This document shows positions 21,024 to 31,648 of a stretch of 64,000 nucleotides of DNA, in pieces. The notes under the pieces are model-generated. The model saw nothing but the letters and a program-made list of their open reading frames with translations. It made no database searches and had not been told where the DNA came from. The translations under genes and the position numbers were made by a program. Origin of the DNA: Ustilaginoidea virens (Eukaryota > Ascomycota > Sordariomycetes > Hypocreales > Clavicipitaceae). The stretch spans positions 3,100,001 to 3,164,000 of the forward strand of contig NC_057316.1 in NCBI RefSeq assembly GCF_000687475.1, in the 5' to 3' direction. Each line of letters opens with the position of its first letter. Within the stretch, counting starts at the first letter, position 1.

Positions 21024-22142
21024 TCAGCCCATGATGCCAACATGACCGCGTTGTGCATGAGGAGGCTTGAAATATTCCGATACACGACGGACCAAGGTCT
21101 TGCTAGGCTTTCTCGTCAAGACAGGAGAAACGGGCAAGGGCTGGGGGAGCGCGGCCAGGTTCTCTTTTGTCGTGCATGGAATTGCACGATTATGCAGTGG
21201 GTGGGGTTTGCCGCTCACTGTGCTGCTCCGGGAGGCAGTCGAGGAATAATAGGCGCTGTCTCGCTGAATGGCGGACAAGTCGTGGGAAAAGCCAGGAGGG
21301 TTGTTGGCAGCAATTTGGTGGCAGCTGGACAGCCACTCGCGCTCTTGCTCGCAGCGTTGACGAGCCATTCTTGTGCGAAACGCATGATCGTTGGCTTCTG
21401 CGTCGGCCAAGAAGCTGGCGTAGTCTGTCGAGCGAGCTTCATGACGGCTCTTGGCAGAGGGCGAGGGGGGGGTTGAGGGGAAGGCGGGGAAGGCGGGGAA
21501 GGCGGGGGAGGCGGGGGAGGAGGGGGAGGAAGGGGTGGCGATTGCGGGGGACTGGTGAGAAGCGCAGTTGCGTTTGTGGTTATTGCTCGTGTTGGCGCTG
21601 GCTCGGTGGTGCGTGTTGCATCTCTTGAGGGTTGAGGCGCGCGTGTGTCTGCTGCCACTTCTCGTACCCGGGCCGCTTACGCCGTCTTCCGCGGCACATG
21701 CCTCCAGCTCATCCCTCTCGTCGATACGAGTTGTCGACAAGGGCGAGACCGTCTTGGCAAAACTGGAGGCTGCATGTGTAGGAACGTAAAACGTCCTGGA
21801 GCCAGACGCTTTCCCGCGAGACAAGGATGATGACGATGATGACGATGACGATGACGAGGAGGATGATGCAGCATGTTTGTTGCCACGGAATAAATTCGTC
21901 AAGGAGGCCATGCGGCGAACCTGCGGCTGATGCGGCTGCGGCTGCGGCTGCGGCTGATGCTGATGCTGATGCTGATGCTGATGCTGATGCTGATGCTGAT
22001 GCTGATGCTGGCGGTGCTGGTGCTGGTGCTGGTGCTGCTTCTCTTGCGGTGTCGACGCCGTGGCTGGGCGTGCATGCGTCGAAGAGTTGTGCCGCCTCAT
22101 ACTCCACGATTGCTGCATGTTTGAAGACTCAAGAGCCGGCAT
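21024..22142 (-). CDS. Low-complexity hypothetical protein with His-Gln and poly-Ser tracts
   Basis: A single ORF of 372 residues from the ATG at 22142. The frame stays open upstream without an ATG. I do not recognise a named family. Residues about 35-70 are an H-Q alternation plus Q-P pairs, from a CATCAG hexamer repeat. About residues 86-99 are a poly-Ser run. Pro/Ser/Ala and A-F-P repeats lie near the middle. More ordinary sequence is T-D-Y-A-S-F-L-A-D-A-E-A-N-D followed by a charged R/W segment (about residues 250-285) and the basic C-terminal patch L-V-R-R-V-S-E-Y-F-K-P-P. These two blocks, unlike the repeats, look constrained and support a real gene. No signal peptide or membrane segment. 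A nuclear or cytoplasmic role is possible but unproven. Confidence 0.6.
   Translation of the reverse strand: MPALESSNMQQSWSMRRHNSSTHARPATASTPQEKQHQHQHQHRQHQHQHQHQHQHQHQHQHQPQPQPQPHQPQVRRMASLTNLFRGNKHAASSSSSSSSSSSSSSLSRGKASGSRTFYVPTHAASSFAKTVSPLSTTRIDERDELEACAAEDGVSGPGTRSGSRHTRASTLKRCNTHHRASANTSNNHKRNCASHQSPAIATPSSPSSPASPAFPAFPAFPSTPPSPSAKSRHEARSTDYASFLADAEANDHAFRTRMARQRCEQEREWLSSCHQIAANNPPGFSHDLSAIQRDSAYYSSTASRSSTVSGKPHPLHNRAIPCTTKENLAALPQPLPVSPVLTRKPSKTLVRRVSEYFKPPHAQRGHVGIMG
21953..22011. repeat. (GATGCT)n hexanucleotide repeat, coding His-Gln on the minus strand
   Basis: About nine CTGATG units inside the hypothetical gene, flanked by related GCTGCG and GCTGGT units. The same hexamer recurs in non-coding DNA at 30821-30861. 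Confidence 0.85.
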
Positions 22143-22234
22143 ACAGGCGGATACTGGATGAGAATGAGAAGATCGGGCCAGAGGTGGATGGTTGAAAGAG
22201 TAATACACTCCATCAACAACGGGGAAGTAGGGGC

Positions 22235-22236
<2 letters not shown>

Positions 22237-22266
<30 letters not shown>
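22237..22266. repeat. Poly(A) tract of about 30 bp
   Basis: A near-uninterrupted A run about 95 bp upstream of the minus-strand hypothetical gene, so it reads as poly(T) on the coding strand side of that promoter. Confidence 0.9.
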
Positions 22267-22268
<2 letters not shown>

Positions 22269-22795
22269 ACCAGGTGTGGCGCTGAAACGACGAACTTATA
22301 GAAAGCTCGATGAGTAGAACAAGTTATCGTTTTTCCCTGCTCTTCCTGTTTTCTCGTCTTCTCGTCTTCTCGTCCTCTTTCCCTCTTTTTTTTTTTTTCC
22401 TCCCCCGTCGATTTTATTCCTTTTTTTTCGTCGAGATAAAATATCGACGAGATTCCCGTTTTGGTCGGGCTGCAATGCGGCCGGTGTGTTTGAGGCAAAA
22501 CGCCAACCGTATGGGATCTGATATGGGTTCGAGTGTAGTACCGCGTCGGTGCTGTAGTCGGTGCTGTAGTCGGTGCTGTACGACGATGAGAGCAGATCTT
22601 GGTTCGGACTGGGGCAGCTCGCACGTGGAGATGTGTACGTTTCAGGAAGCGATTTGCAATTGGGAAAGAGGGAACGAGGCCCGACGGGAAAGTGAAGCTG
22701 AGCGGGATAAGGCAGTGAGGGATGGGTTTCCTGTTTTGCTGGCCAGTTGTGGCAAAAGGTCAACTTTGTCCCATGACAAAAGCAAAGCCCAAAGG

Positions 22796-22796
22796 C

Positions 22797-22834
<38 letters not shown>

Positions 22835-22835
22835 C
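22796..22835. repeat. (CAA)n microsatellite
   Basis: About 13 CAA units. No supported gene frame covers it. Confidence 0.9.
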
Positions 22836-23122
22836 GAGAGCCAGCGGGATGAGAAATGGACCGGGGCTTGGGGCCTTGAACCAGACCAAGTCCTATCTGA
22901 AGGGAGGGAGAAGAGGGAGGACAAGGGACAGGCGAGAAACGGGGGGTCGGTCGGCCCAAATAAGAAGAATCCGAAAGACCCAAAGACCAAGAGACCAAGA
23001 GACCGAGTGCTCGAATAAAAAAAAAAAACAGGAAACGCTCAAAAAGCACGGGGACACAAGCGAGCTTCCTTCCAGTCTTCTTTTCCACGATGGCAACGCG
23101 GCATGGACCCAGCCATGTATGT

Positions 23123-23202
23123 CTCAATATGCCATCAAATGTCTCAATATGCCATGCCTCAATATGCCATGCCTCAATATGCCATGCCTCAATATGCCAT
23201 GC
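23123..23202. repeat. 15-bp tandem repeat
   Basis: Unit CTCAATATGCCATGC. Copies start at 23123, 23143, 23158, 23173 and 23188; the first two are separated by a 5-bp insertion. No supported gene covers it. Confidence 0.9.
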
Positions 23203-25396
23203 CTCAGTGGGCTGATGACGCGCACCAGACCTGGAGGAAGCCAGATGGTCCAGCAGCATAGCATCATGGGATATTTGCACCAGCTGGGTTGACACGACAC
23301 GACCAGGTTTCCAGGTTTCCAGGTTTCCCCCCTCTACCCCCCAAGCCCTTCACCCCACAGGGCCCGGGCCCCACCCCATCGGCGCTGTATACTCACTAAA
23401 AACACTGCCTGTAGAACCCAGCCAGATACATGTACACCCCCATCCACCAGCGACGTGACCCCAGCATCTGGGTCCGTAGCGCCACGCCAGGCAGCAGGTC
23501 AGGTCAATAACATGTTCAACTCAATACTATCAATACTATCAATGCTATCAAATGCACTACACCGATGCACCGCGGATGGCGCATGGGGCTGGAACTGCCC
23601 TGCCAAAGCCGCCTCCCTGCCGTTACAGATTGGTTATGCGTGCACGTAGCCTTCTCAACAGAGTCGACGCGGCCCAGATTCAAACATGAAGCCTACATAG
23701 TGAGAAGAAAAAATCCATCCCACGTATTGATACTGATGCATCCTAGCATCCGGCATTTCCCTACCTGGTTATTTTTTCTCGGCAGTGTACCAGACTTCTG
23801 CTTTGTAGGCACGAGACATCATTCCCAACCGCTTTCGGTCACAGTAGCTCTTTCCCATTGCCGGCGTCTTTCCTTCCTCCCTTCCCTCCTTCCTTCCTTC
23901 CTTCCTTCTTTCTTTCTTTCTCTCTTTTTCTCTTTTTCTCTTTTTTTTTTTTCCTCTTTTCCCCTTTTGTTGTGCGCTGTCAGCCGGCGCGTTGTCTGGT
24001 AGCAGCATGTCAATTGCCAACGACCCCCCCTGCGCCAACCTTGCTTCCATGTCAATTCAATGCTTGCGAGTCTCTGCCCTCTTCTTCCTGTTTCTCTCAA
24101 CATCTTTTTTTCTGCACGTCAATCCTATTCTTTCCCGGATGCGCACCTGCGAAACCCCAAGTCCATGGCGAAATTGGCTCAAGGATGCGTGCGTTTCACC
24201 CTCATCGCGCACTCGTTTGGATCACCAGTGATAGTGATACCTTTCGGAGCCTGTCTCAGCGACGGACTTGGCATAGCGTCTCGACGAGTCAAGGCGAAGC
24301 ACATCCATGTACGGAGTGGAGTAGTCTTGTACGCAACTTCTCAATGCAGGGATGTTTAGAGTGCCAGACTACGGACTAGACCAGGCACCACGTAGGCCTC
24401 TGTTCCATCTAAATAAAGAGTACTCTGGATGACCGCAAGGTTGGCTGGCTGGCCATGTACGATGCGTGGCCAAGCCATCGCGTTGCAACTGCATTCAGCG
24501 GAGATGCACGACCTGGCTCTTACTAGACTAGACCACTTCACCGCTACCTTGTTTACGCCTCGATTGAGGGAGGACTGCGGACGACGCCTCCGACAAGCCA
24601 TGGCACGATAAGCCATGGCACGACAAGCCAGCCAGCCCTCTCTTTACTCGATTCTCGAGCATACCAAAGTTAAATAAACCCATCTTGGATTCCATCTCCT
24701 TCTCGAATCGGACAGGGCGAAATGAGGCGGGGCTGCAGGGGTTGAGCTCCGCCATTGCCCCCTGCTGGACTAGAGTTTATAAAACTAGTCCGTACGAGTT
24801 TACCACTACGGGTTATTATTTGCATGGGCACCCCGAGCTGGCAAAATCGCTAGTCATCCAACTACCGGTTCTCTAAATGACTTGTTGTTCTAGATTATCG
24901 GCCCCACCGTGGTGTCATTGGACCAAGAGAGTACGTTGAGGGCTCCAGCAGTAATTCCGTCCATTGCATAGTTACATCCACCGGGGAACGGCTCAGTTGA
25001 GCTGCTGCCTCGTGCGCATCCGCCGGCCAAAGCAAGAGTTGTCTGGGTCCCAGGCCAGGTATGTAATTGTATCCCGACAGGGAATTGGAGGTAAAGGGGA
25101 GGAGGGGTCTGGTACTGACTGAGTCGGTAAGACCTACTCCGTCGGGCGGCGTGACGATAAGCGAAAAGCAAAAAAGCCCCCTTCGGACGAGGCTTCAGCC
25201 ACGAGCCAAGCGGGACAAGAAAAAAAGCCACAACCCAAAGTTGGGCATCCATGTTATTCGCGAATCGCAACAAAAGGGAAATGGGCGACTACTGTATGAA
25301 CTAGACTGTTTCCCCAAAGTTCATACCGTTGGGTCGTTGGCGGTACCTGATGCTGATTCGAATTCTTTTACATGCGAAAGTCGATGAATTGAAAAA

Positions 25397-25432
25397 TAAT
25401 AATAATAGTAATAATAATAATAATAATAATAA
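25397..25432. repeat. (AAT)n microsatellite
   Basis: About 12 AAT units with one AGT interruption. Confidence 0.85.
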
Positions 25433-27795
25433 AAGCCCGTCCCAGAAGGATCCAGAGGTCTAAAGGAAAGGGGAAGGACGTATCGTATCGCATAATGTCT
25501 CGCTTCAGCCAAACGCCTTCTGCGCGTCCTGCTTCTCGATGATGTCCGACTCGCCACTCTTCTCCGTGTCCTGATTCACTGAAGTTGGGTTCAGAACCGG
25601 CTTCCCCCTTTTCGTCGTGCCGGATTTCCTCCATCAATGCGAGGCATTTCTATGTAGCGTTGGACTATTAAAAATGCTAGCGCCAGGCATCCGCGCCCAG
25701 GCTCCTTCAAACACACCCCAATTCAATAATTGCGGACCCCGAGGGGAGAAAGAAGAAGAAAAAGCTTTTCAGAGGACAAGGCAACGGTAAAATGATAAGT
25801 AGACTATAATAAAACAAATACAACGCAAACAGAGTCACGTCTGGGTAACCTGTCTCGGGCAGGAATCACATCGAGACGAAGGAATCAAAGCTGTAACCAT
25901 TTTCTTGTCGTGTTGTATGCTATGCCAACGGACAGAGCATAGAAAGCAACAACTCTTTTCCCGATTTTGCTTATACCCAGCCATCCGAGCTACCGTGCTT
26001 TTTGTTGTTCCAGCTTGCAATATACACTGGAGATGCGGCCGGAGTCGGTTTGGCAATAGCAAGGGACGGTGACGGTTCAACAGTTGCAGTCGGACGCAGG
26101 CAAGTGCGGAGGTACATACCTTGGGTTTGGTTTCATAAAAAAGCATTAGGAACAAGGCATCTCTGTGCATCGGGTGCATTGGGTGGGTACATGTACGTTG
26201 GGTGCCTCAGGTACCCGCGGGGTAAGCAGCGGGGCTTATGGGGCTCGTCGTTCAACGGATGGCATCCAACCCATCCACCCAACCCATACATATCTTCAGG
26301 AAACCAAACCGAAAACAAAAACACCAGGGCAGGCATAGAAGGCCGTCTCAAAAAGACGCAAACCCCCCTTGGCAGAGTTGGAACTCCGCGCCGGAAGTCT
26401 CTACGTCCATCTTACGCATGGCAGGCCCTTTTGCTGCAACGGCCAACTGAATCGTGCAACAGTCTTTGTCCAGCACACACATCCGTCGTCAGTCGCCGCT
26501 AGATAAAGACGCAAAGAGTCGGAGCAGCCTACCCTTTTTCCCATGACGCTCCGCTCGTCCAACGCCGGAAAGTCTCAGCGTTCTCGACGAGCTCTTGCTG
26601 GGATCAAAGCCATGGGCCGCGCGGCCTTGTGTTGGTGGCCGTCTTGGCCCCAAATCACCAGCAGCGAGGGGAGCAGTTTCGCTCTGCATCCTCAGACAAC
26701 CTAACCGCAACCATGTCGGTCTCCCGCAACATGCGCATGAAGATGCGATGCATTCACGGCATTTCCCCCCCCCCCCCCCCCGGGCCACAATGCTGAGGGT
26801 GACGCTGCAAAGGGCAAACGAACCAAGCCATGAGGACGGAACGCAAACCCGCCAAAGTCCTCCCTTTGGTTGGGGAGTCGCCTCGGTAGTCCCATTCGAA
26901 CCCGCAGCAGTGGCAGTGGCAGCGGCAGCGGCAGCGGCGTCTGTGCCTTTTGCTGTGCCCGTGGTGTCACTTTCAGATGCGGGTTTTCGGGTTTCGACGG
27001 CACTGTTCGACGGTGCTACGATGGGATGCCACTGTGTTTCTGTGTGCGTCTCGTACCGCCATTGCTTCATCACCTCACGCCCTTGGATCAATCAGGTCAT
27101 CAGGATGCCAGTATAGTTTCAGCCAAGGCCTCGAGAGCCCGCCTCGTCAGTAACCGATCGGATCACTCTGGTGTGGTTGCACATCTGCCGGCTATTAGGT
27201 TCTCCTGCATATCGCCACATCCGCAGATGCATGCCTTTCATTTCCTGCAAATATCCTTCCCCTCGTCAGTCTTGTATGCAGCGGAGTAAAGACCCATCAA
27301 AAAGGCAGGGGGCTTTGTTCCGTTCTATCACTTTTTTTTTTTTTTTTTTAAATACCCTTGACAATACCTCTCCTCATGCACAGGATCGACGGAGGGTAAT
27401 ATGCGACGGGAAAAAGAAAGAGAGTAAGAAAAAGAAAAAAGAAAGAAAGAAAGAAAAAAAAAAAAAAAAAGGCCCATGTTCCTCCCCAGCTCATGGCCCC
27501 GGCTCATGGCTCTGTGCTCATGACAGATGGTCGGTCTCAAGAGGAGCGCGCTGTGGCACCCGCTCACCCGGCCAGATGTTTGACGGAACGATCAAGCCGA
27601 CAACTGCGTCACGAACCTGCGTCACGGTCAGGCATTGCTGGTCAACAAGTCTGCCGCTCTGCGCACGTCAACTGCGGGTTATGGGTTGGGGAAGCGGCCA
27701 ACCCCTGGCAAGTTGGCGTGCCATGTAGTCCGTACTCCTACTAGTCCGTACGGAGCGGAGCATATCATATGCCGTACTCGACTTGATAGAATTCA

Positions 27796-27947
27796 GTGCT
27801 CACGGCTCACGGCTCACTGCTCACTGCTTCCTGCCTTGGGTACCTAAGGTACCTTAGGTACCTACCTTATCTACCCGGTACCTGCCTGCCTGATACCTCC
27901 TAGGTGTCGGAGGTCGCGCGACGCAGTGAGCCGTGAGCAGTGAGCAC
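27796..27947. repeat. Inverted repeat with 25-bp arms and palindromic centre
   Basis: Arms 27796-27820 and 27923-27947 are reverse complements with one mismatch in 25. The 102-bp spacer holds the perfect palindrome CCTAAGGTACCTTAGG and further GGTACC words. The element lies about 700 bp upstream of the sedolisin start. It could form a hairpin or be a tiny inverted-repeat element; no flanking target duplication was established. Confidence 0.75.
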
Positions 27948-28651
27948 GGTGCTCTGCTCTGGGCACATCGACAACAAACCGACCAGGCTGGGGCCGAAAT
28001 GGCAGCGCTGCTGATCCCGCCGCTGTGGCGCAAGAGACCAGCACATAGTGATCAAAACCAGCAGCATCTGGGTTTGACATGTAATTGAATGTTCTGCTTA
28101 TGTCCTGAGCCAACGTCGACATTGAGGTAAGCAGCCTGGCATTGACCAGACATTTGCCGACACACAGGCGGACAGGACAGCCAGTCCAGTGCAGTTTGCG
28201 GTTTGCGGTTCGGGAAGGCGCGACCCTATCTGTCGCTGGCGCTGATGCCGCTGTGGTGGTTGGTTGTAAGGGACCAGTGACTGGAGCAAGCAGCCTGGCA
28301 TGGCAGCATGACAGCATGACGGCATGACAGCATGACACAGACCAATGAGCTGTCCGGAAAGACCAGACGCAATTTGATCCCCATCTGTCGTGAGACAGCA
28401 GGGGAGGAGACAGGGGGTGGCAGCTGTCAACGCCAAGTCATTGGTAGCCCGGACAAGACTGGACTGGAAACACCTGCCTGCCTGCTGTTGGGGTCATCAA
28501 CTTATAACAGGGGAGGAAGGAGGCTGGGGGTTCCGGGGGATGCCTCAAGCTTGGACCGCGCATCCAATCTCTCCTGCACGTTTCTGGACAGCCTCGCTCT
28601 ACTCCGTACCACGGGTCCAACGCCAACGGCCTGGCAGCATAGATAGCCATC

Positions 28652-30400
28652 ATGGTCCTGAACCTGCTCATGACAGCCTGGGCCTTTGCCGGCCTCGCCT
28701 TGTCTGCTCTATGTCTGGAAAATGCCACAACGATACCCGAGGGATGGCAGATGCTCCGAGAGATTCCCGACCCGTCGACACCGATGCGGTTCTCCGTCGC
28801 TCTCCGACAGCCTGATGTCCACCAGCTGGCGTCCAAGATCCTGTCCGGCTCTTTGCTTGACCAAGCCCATGTTCTGCCTCTCCGAAAGCCGGCCCAGAAG
28901 GACGTCGAGGACGTCATGAGCTGGCTCTCAGGCAGCGGCATCACCAAAACCGAAGCCGACCTAGATTGGATTCACGTGTCAACCACCGTGGGCCAAGCCG
29001 ACAAGCTCCTCGACACGCAGCTCAGACGCTACTCGTTTGCTGGCAGGCCACCAATACTACGCACCACAGAGTATAGCATTCCGGACCAACTCGCCGACGC
29101 CATCGACTTCATTCATCCCATTGCCAACTTCATGACCCCCGAACACGAAGTCTCGCTCGCTCCCTCGCAGCCAAGACACCGGAGCTCGAAAAAAACTCGT
29201 CGCGGCGGCCTGGCTTGTGTGTCCTCCACCACGCTGGACTGCATCAGTAAGCTGTATGGAATAGATTATCGCACGCCCGACGGCAAATCTCCCATTCGCT
29301 TCGGCATAGCGGGCTTCCTGGAGCAATGGGGCAGCCACGCCGACCTGGACCAGAGTTTCCGGACATGGCGGCCAGACCTTGCCAAGGCTCGATACAACTT
29401 TTCCGAAGAACTCGTCAAGGGCGGCGTCAACAGGCAAGATGTCGGCGCGGCGGGAGCAGAAGCCAGCCTGGACCTTCAGTTTGGGATGGCTGTTGGTTAT
29501 CCCACCAACGTCGTGTACTACTCGACTGGCGGGCTAGGCGAGAAGCTGAACGGCAACGCCACGCCAGTGACTGGCGAGCTCAATGACAACGAACCTTACC
29601 TGGACTTTTTCCAGTACCTCTCGAGCAAGCCGAATGACCAGCTTCCTCACGTCATCTCCGTCTCGTATGCGGACGATGAGCTCTCGGTTCCCAAACCGTA
29701 CGCCATCAGAGTTTGCAACGAGATCGGCATGCTCGCCGCGCGTGGCGTGTCTGTCCTCAGCAGCTCTGGCGACGGAGGTGCCAAGGGCGCAAGGAGTGCC
29801 ACGTGTCGCACCAACGACCAAAGCCACAGAGACATGACTATGGCGACGTTTCCGGCTTCCTGTCCCTGGGTAACTTCGGTTGGGGCCGTCAACAACGGCC
29901 GAGATCCGCCCGAAGGAAGTGATTTCAGCTCTGGCGGCTTCTCCCAGTACTTTGCGCGACCAGGTTGGCAGCGGAAGGCGGTCAAGGAATACGTCCGTAA
30001 CCTCAACGGACACCTCGGGGGCTATTACGACCCCAAGATGCGAGCCGTGCCCGATATTTCTGCCATTGGCACCCAGTTCGACACGATTATCAATGGCGCC
30101 TCGAATAGTCTTCAAGGTACCAGTGCCAGCACCCCCGTTGTGGCCGCCATGATTGCGTTGATCAACGATGCAAGGGTGCGCAGAGGGAAGAAGGTGCTGG
30201 GCTGGCTGAACCGCAAGCTCTATTCCGACCGAGTCCGCGAAATTCTTCAAGACGTCACAACGGGACAAAGCATATCCTGCGTGTTTTCCGATGGCAAGGC
30301 ACCTGGTGGATGGCCGGCGAAGCCAGGCTACGATACCATTACTGGTCTGGGCGTGCCCAACAACTTTCAGAAATTCATGCAGGTGCTGGCCGACATGTAA
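28652..30400 (+). CDS. Sedolisin (S53 family) serine-carboxyl peptidase, secreted tripeptidyl-peptidase-like
   Basis: A single exon of 582 residues. Residues 1 to about 21 are a signal peptide (MVLNLLMTAWAFAGLALSA). An N-terminal prodomain runs to about residue 185 and ends near a basic stretch R-H-R-S-S-K-K-T-R-R, a likely maturation site. The catalytic triad of the family is visible: E270 and D274 in A-E-A-S-L-D, and S491 in G-T-S-A-S-T-P. The oxyanion Asp is D374 in S-G-D-G-G. The C-terminus carries the calcium-site elements I-L-Q-D-V-T-T-G and G-Y-D-T-I-T-G-L-G. Sedolisins act at acid pH outside the cell and release tripeptides from protein N-termini, which suits nutrient scavenging or host protein breakdown. 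The exact subclass (tripeptidyl or endo) is not decided here. Confidence 0.94.
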   Translation: MVLNLLMTAWAFAGLALSALCLENATTIPEGWQMLREIPDPSTPMRFSVALRQPDVHQLASKILSGSLLDQAHVLPLRKPAQKDVEDVMSWLSGSGITKTEADLDWIHVSTTVGQADKLLDTQLRRYSFAGRPPILRTTEYSIPDQLADAIDFIHPIANFMTPEHEVSLAPSQPRHRSSKKTRRGGLACVSSTTLDCISKLYGIDYRTPDGKSPIRFGIAGFLEQWGSHADLDQSFRTWRPDLAKARYNFSEELVKGGVNRQDVGAAGAEASLDLQFGMAVGYPTNVVYYSTGGLGEKLNGNATPVTGELNDNEPYLDFFQYLSSKPNDQLPHVISVSYADDELSVPKPYAIRVCNEIGMLAARGVSVLSSSGDGGAKGARSATCRTNDQSHRDMTMATFPASCPWVTSVGAVNNGRDPPEGSDFSSGGFSQYFARPGWQRKAVKEYVRNLNGHLGGYYDPKMRAVPDISAIGTQFDTIINGASNSLQGTSASTPVVAAMIALINDARVRRGKKVLGWLNRKLYSDRVREILQDVTTGQSISCVFSDGKAPGGWPAKPGYDTITGLGVPNNFQKFMQVLADM

Positions 30401-31648
30401 GAATGTATGTAGTCGCGGCAGGGAATCCCGGGCGTTTTGGAACAAGTCACGGCGGGCTTGGGATTTTTGGCAGAAGAACACATTTAAAAAAAAAAAAAAG
30501 AGGGCATAACCATAGGCGAGGGCAATACAAAATCATGTCTGCTATAATAAAGTAGTAGTCGTTGTTCAGATGGCCGCATTTGCCACGTCTCTTGCTTTGC
30601 GTGAACAATGGTTGCATGTGGCTTGCGAGATACTATGCGGCTTCAAGCGCAGACAGCCATAGCATTCCATGCGCAGGGTCTCATCGACACGGCAATGACA
30701 TTGTGTAGCAACAAGTGGACTCGACGGCAGAGGCAGTCGCCCTCAACACATGTTGCGATGCCCCAAGACTTGAGAGAGGGATGCGTTGAAGTTGAAGCCG
30801 TCCAAGTTTCGGACAAAAGGATGCTGATGCTGATGCTGATGCTGATGCTGATGCTGATGCTAACCACATGCAATTTCAACGGGGGAAGCCGGCTGGCGGC
30901 TAGACGCGGCTTCCCAGGAAATGCTGAGGCTGGCAGCCAGCTGGCATCTCGGCGATGGAACGATCTGGCAAAGGCGTAGATGACATTTGATGTACGTACT
31001 CCGCAAGTCGCGATGGACTCTAGCGTCAGCCCGGTCGCCCCGCTTTTCCAGTTCCAGGTTTCCCATACTCCGTACGGCGTACCGTTGATGGAAGTACTGC
31101 AAACGATGTTCTGCTAACCAGGGCCAAGTGGTCTTGGCGAAGCAGCGTAGACAGACAGGGCTGCTTCGCGATGGATGCCTGGGGAAGTAGTTTAGTTGCC
31201 TATCTCGTTTCTCGGGGACTTGTTACTCTCCAACAGGTACATAGCATTGACTTCGGTACGTGTATTGACGGCTTCTCTTGCCCCGCTCGGCCTAGGACGC
31301 AGAGTGGGCGGGGCGGGGCGGGGCGGCAGCTGCTGCTGGCTTTGCCGGCCGTCAATACATACTTTTGCTCTGAGTCACTTTGGCGGCCGCTGCGCTCTTT
31401 TTATAGCCGAGCAGCAGCAGCGGCAGCATGGACTCGCCTTTACCGCGGACATCGGACGGACAGACTGTATATGCGTATATGCGGCTGACAAGGAAGAAAA
31501 AAAACCCCGTTTCATCAAAAATACTCGGCACACAGGCAAAGTCTAGAGACGCACCAGAGCCCTCTTCTCTTTGTCACTGCTGCCTTGTTCGAGAATCCTC
31601 CCCCCCAAAACTAGCCCAACGACGGGAAAACCCTGAATCAGAGTCATC
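30401..31648. other. Intergenic region between sedolisin and aminotransferase genes
   Basis: No gene seen. It holds an (ATGCTG)n run (30821-30861), a TACTCCGTAC word near 31064, and GGCGGGGC tandem sequence (about 31306-31326). Confidence 0.55.
30821..30861. repeat. (ATGCTG)n hexanucleotide repeat, non-coding
   Basis: About seven units, the same hexamer as in the His-Gln repeat at 21953-22011. Confidence 0.85.

Larger units (their letters stand above)
22143..28651. other. 6.5-kb gene-poor region
   Basis: No gene I can support. ORFs here are short, overlap on all frames and coincide with repeats. Contents include an A-tract (22237-22266), (CAA)n (22796-22835), a 15-bp repeat (23123-23202), TTCC/TTCT pyrimidine runs (23875-23955), (AAT)n (about 25397-25432), a C-run (about 26766-26781), A- and T-runs near 27331-27470, and a 25-bp inverted repeat (27796-27947). 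A minus-strand ORF near 24890-25250 ends in a Gly/Ser/Cys-rich stretch but lacks a convincing start or domain. Confidence 0.5.

Noticed and set aside
24890..25252. Minus-strand ORF ending in a Gly/Ser/Cys-rich stretch, possible small secreted protein
   Set aside because: No proper start or signal peptide and only two nearby cysteines; not enough to call.
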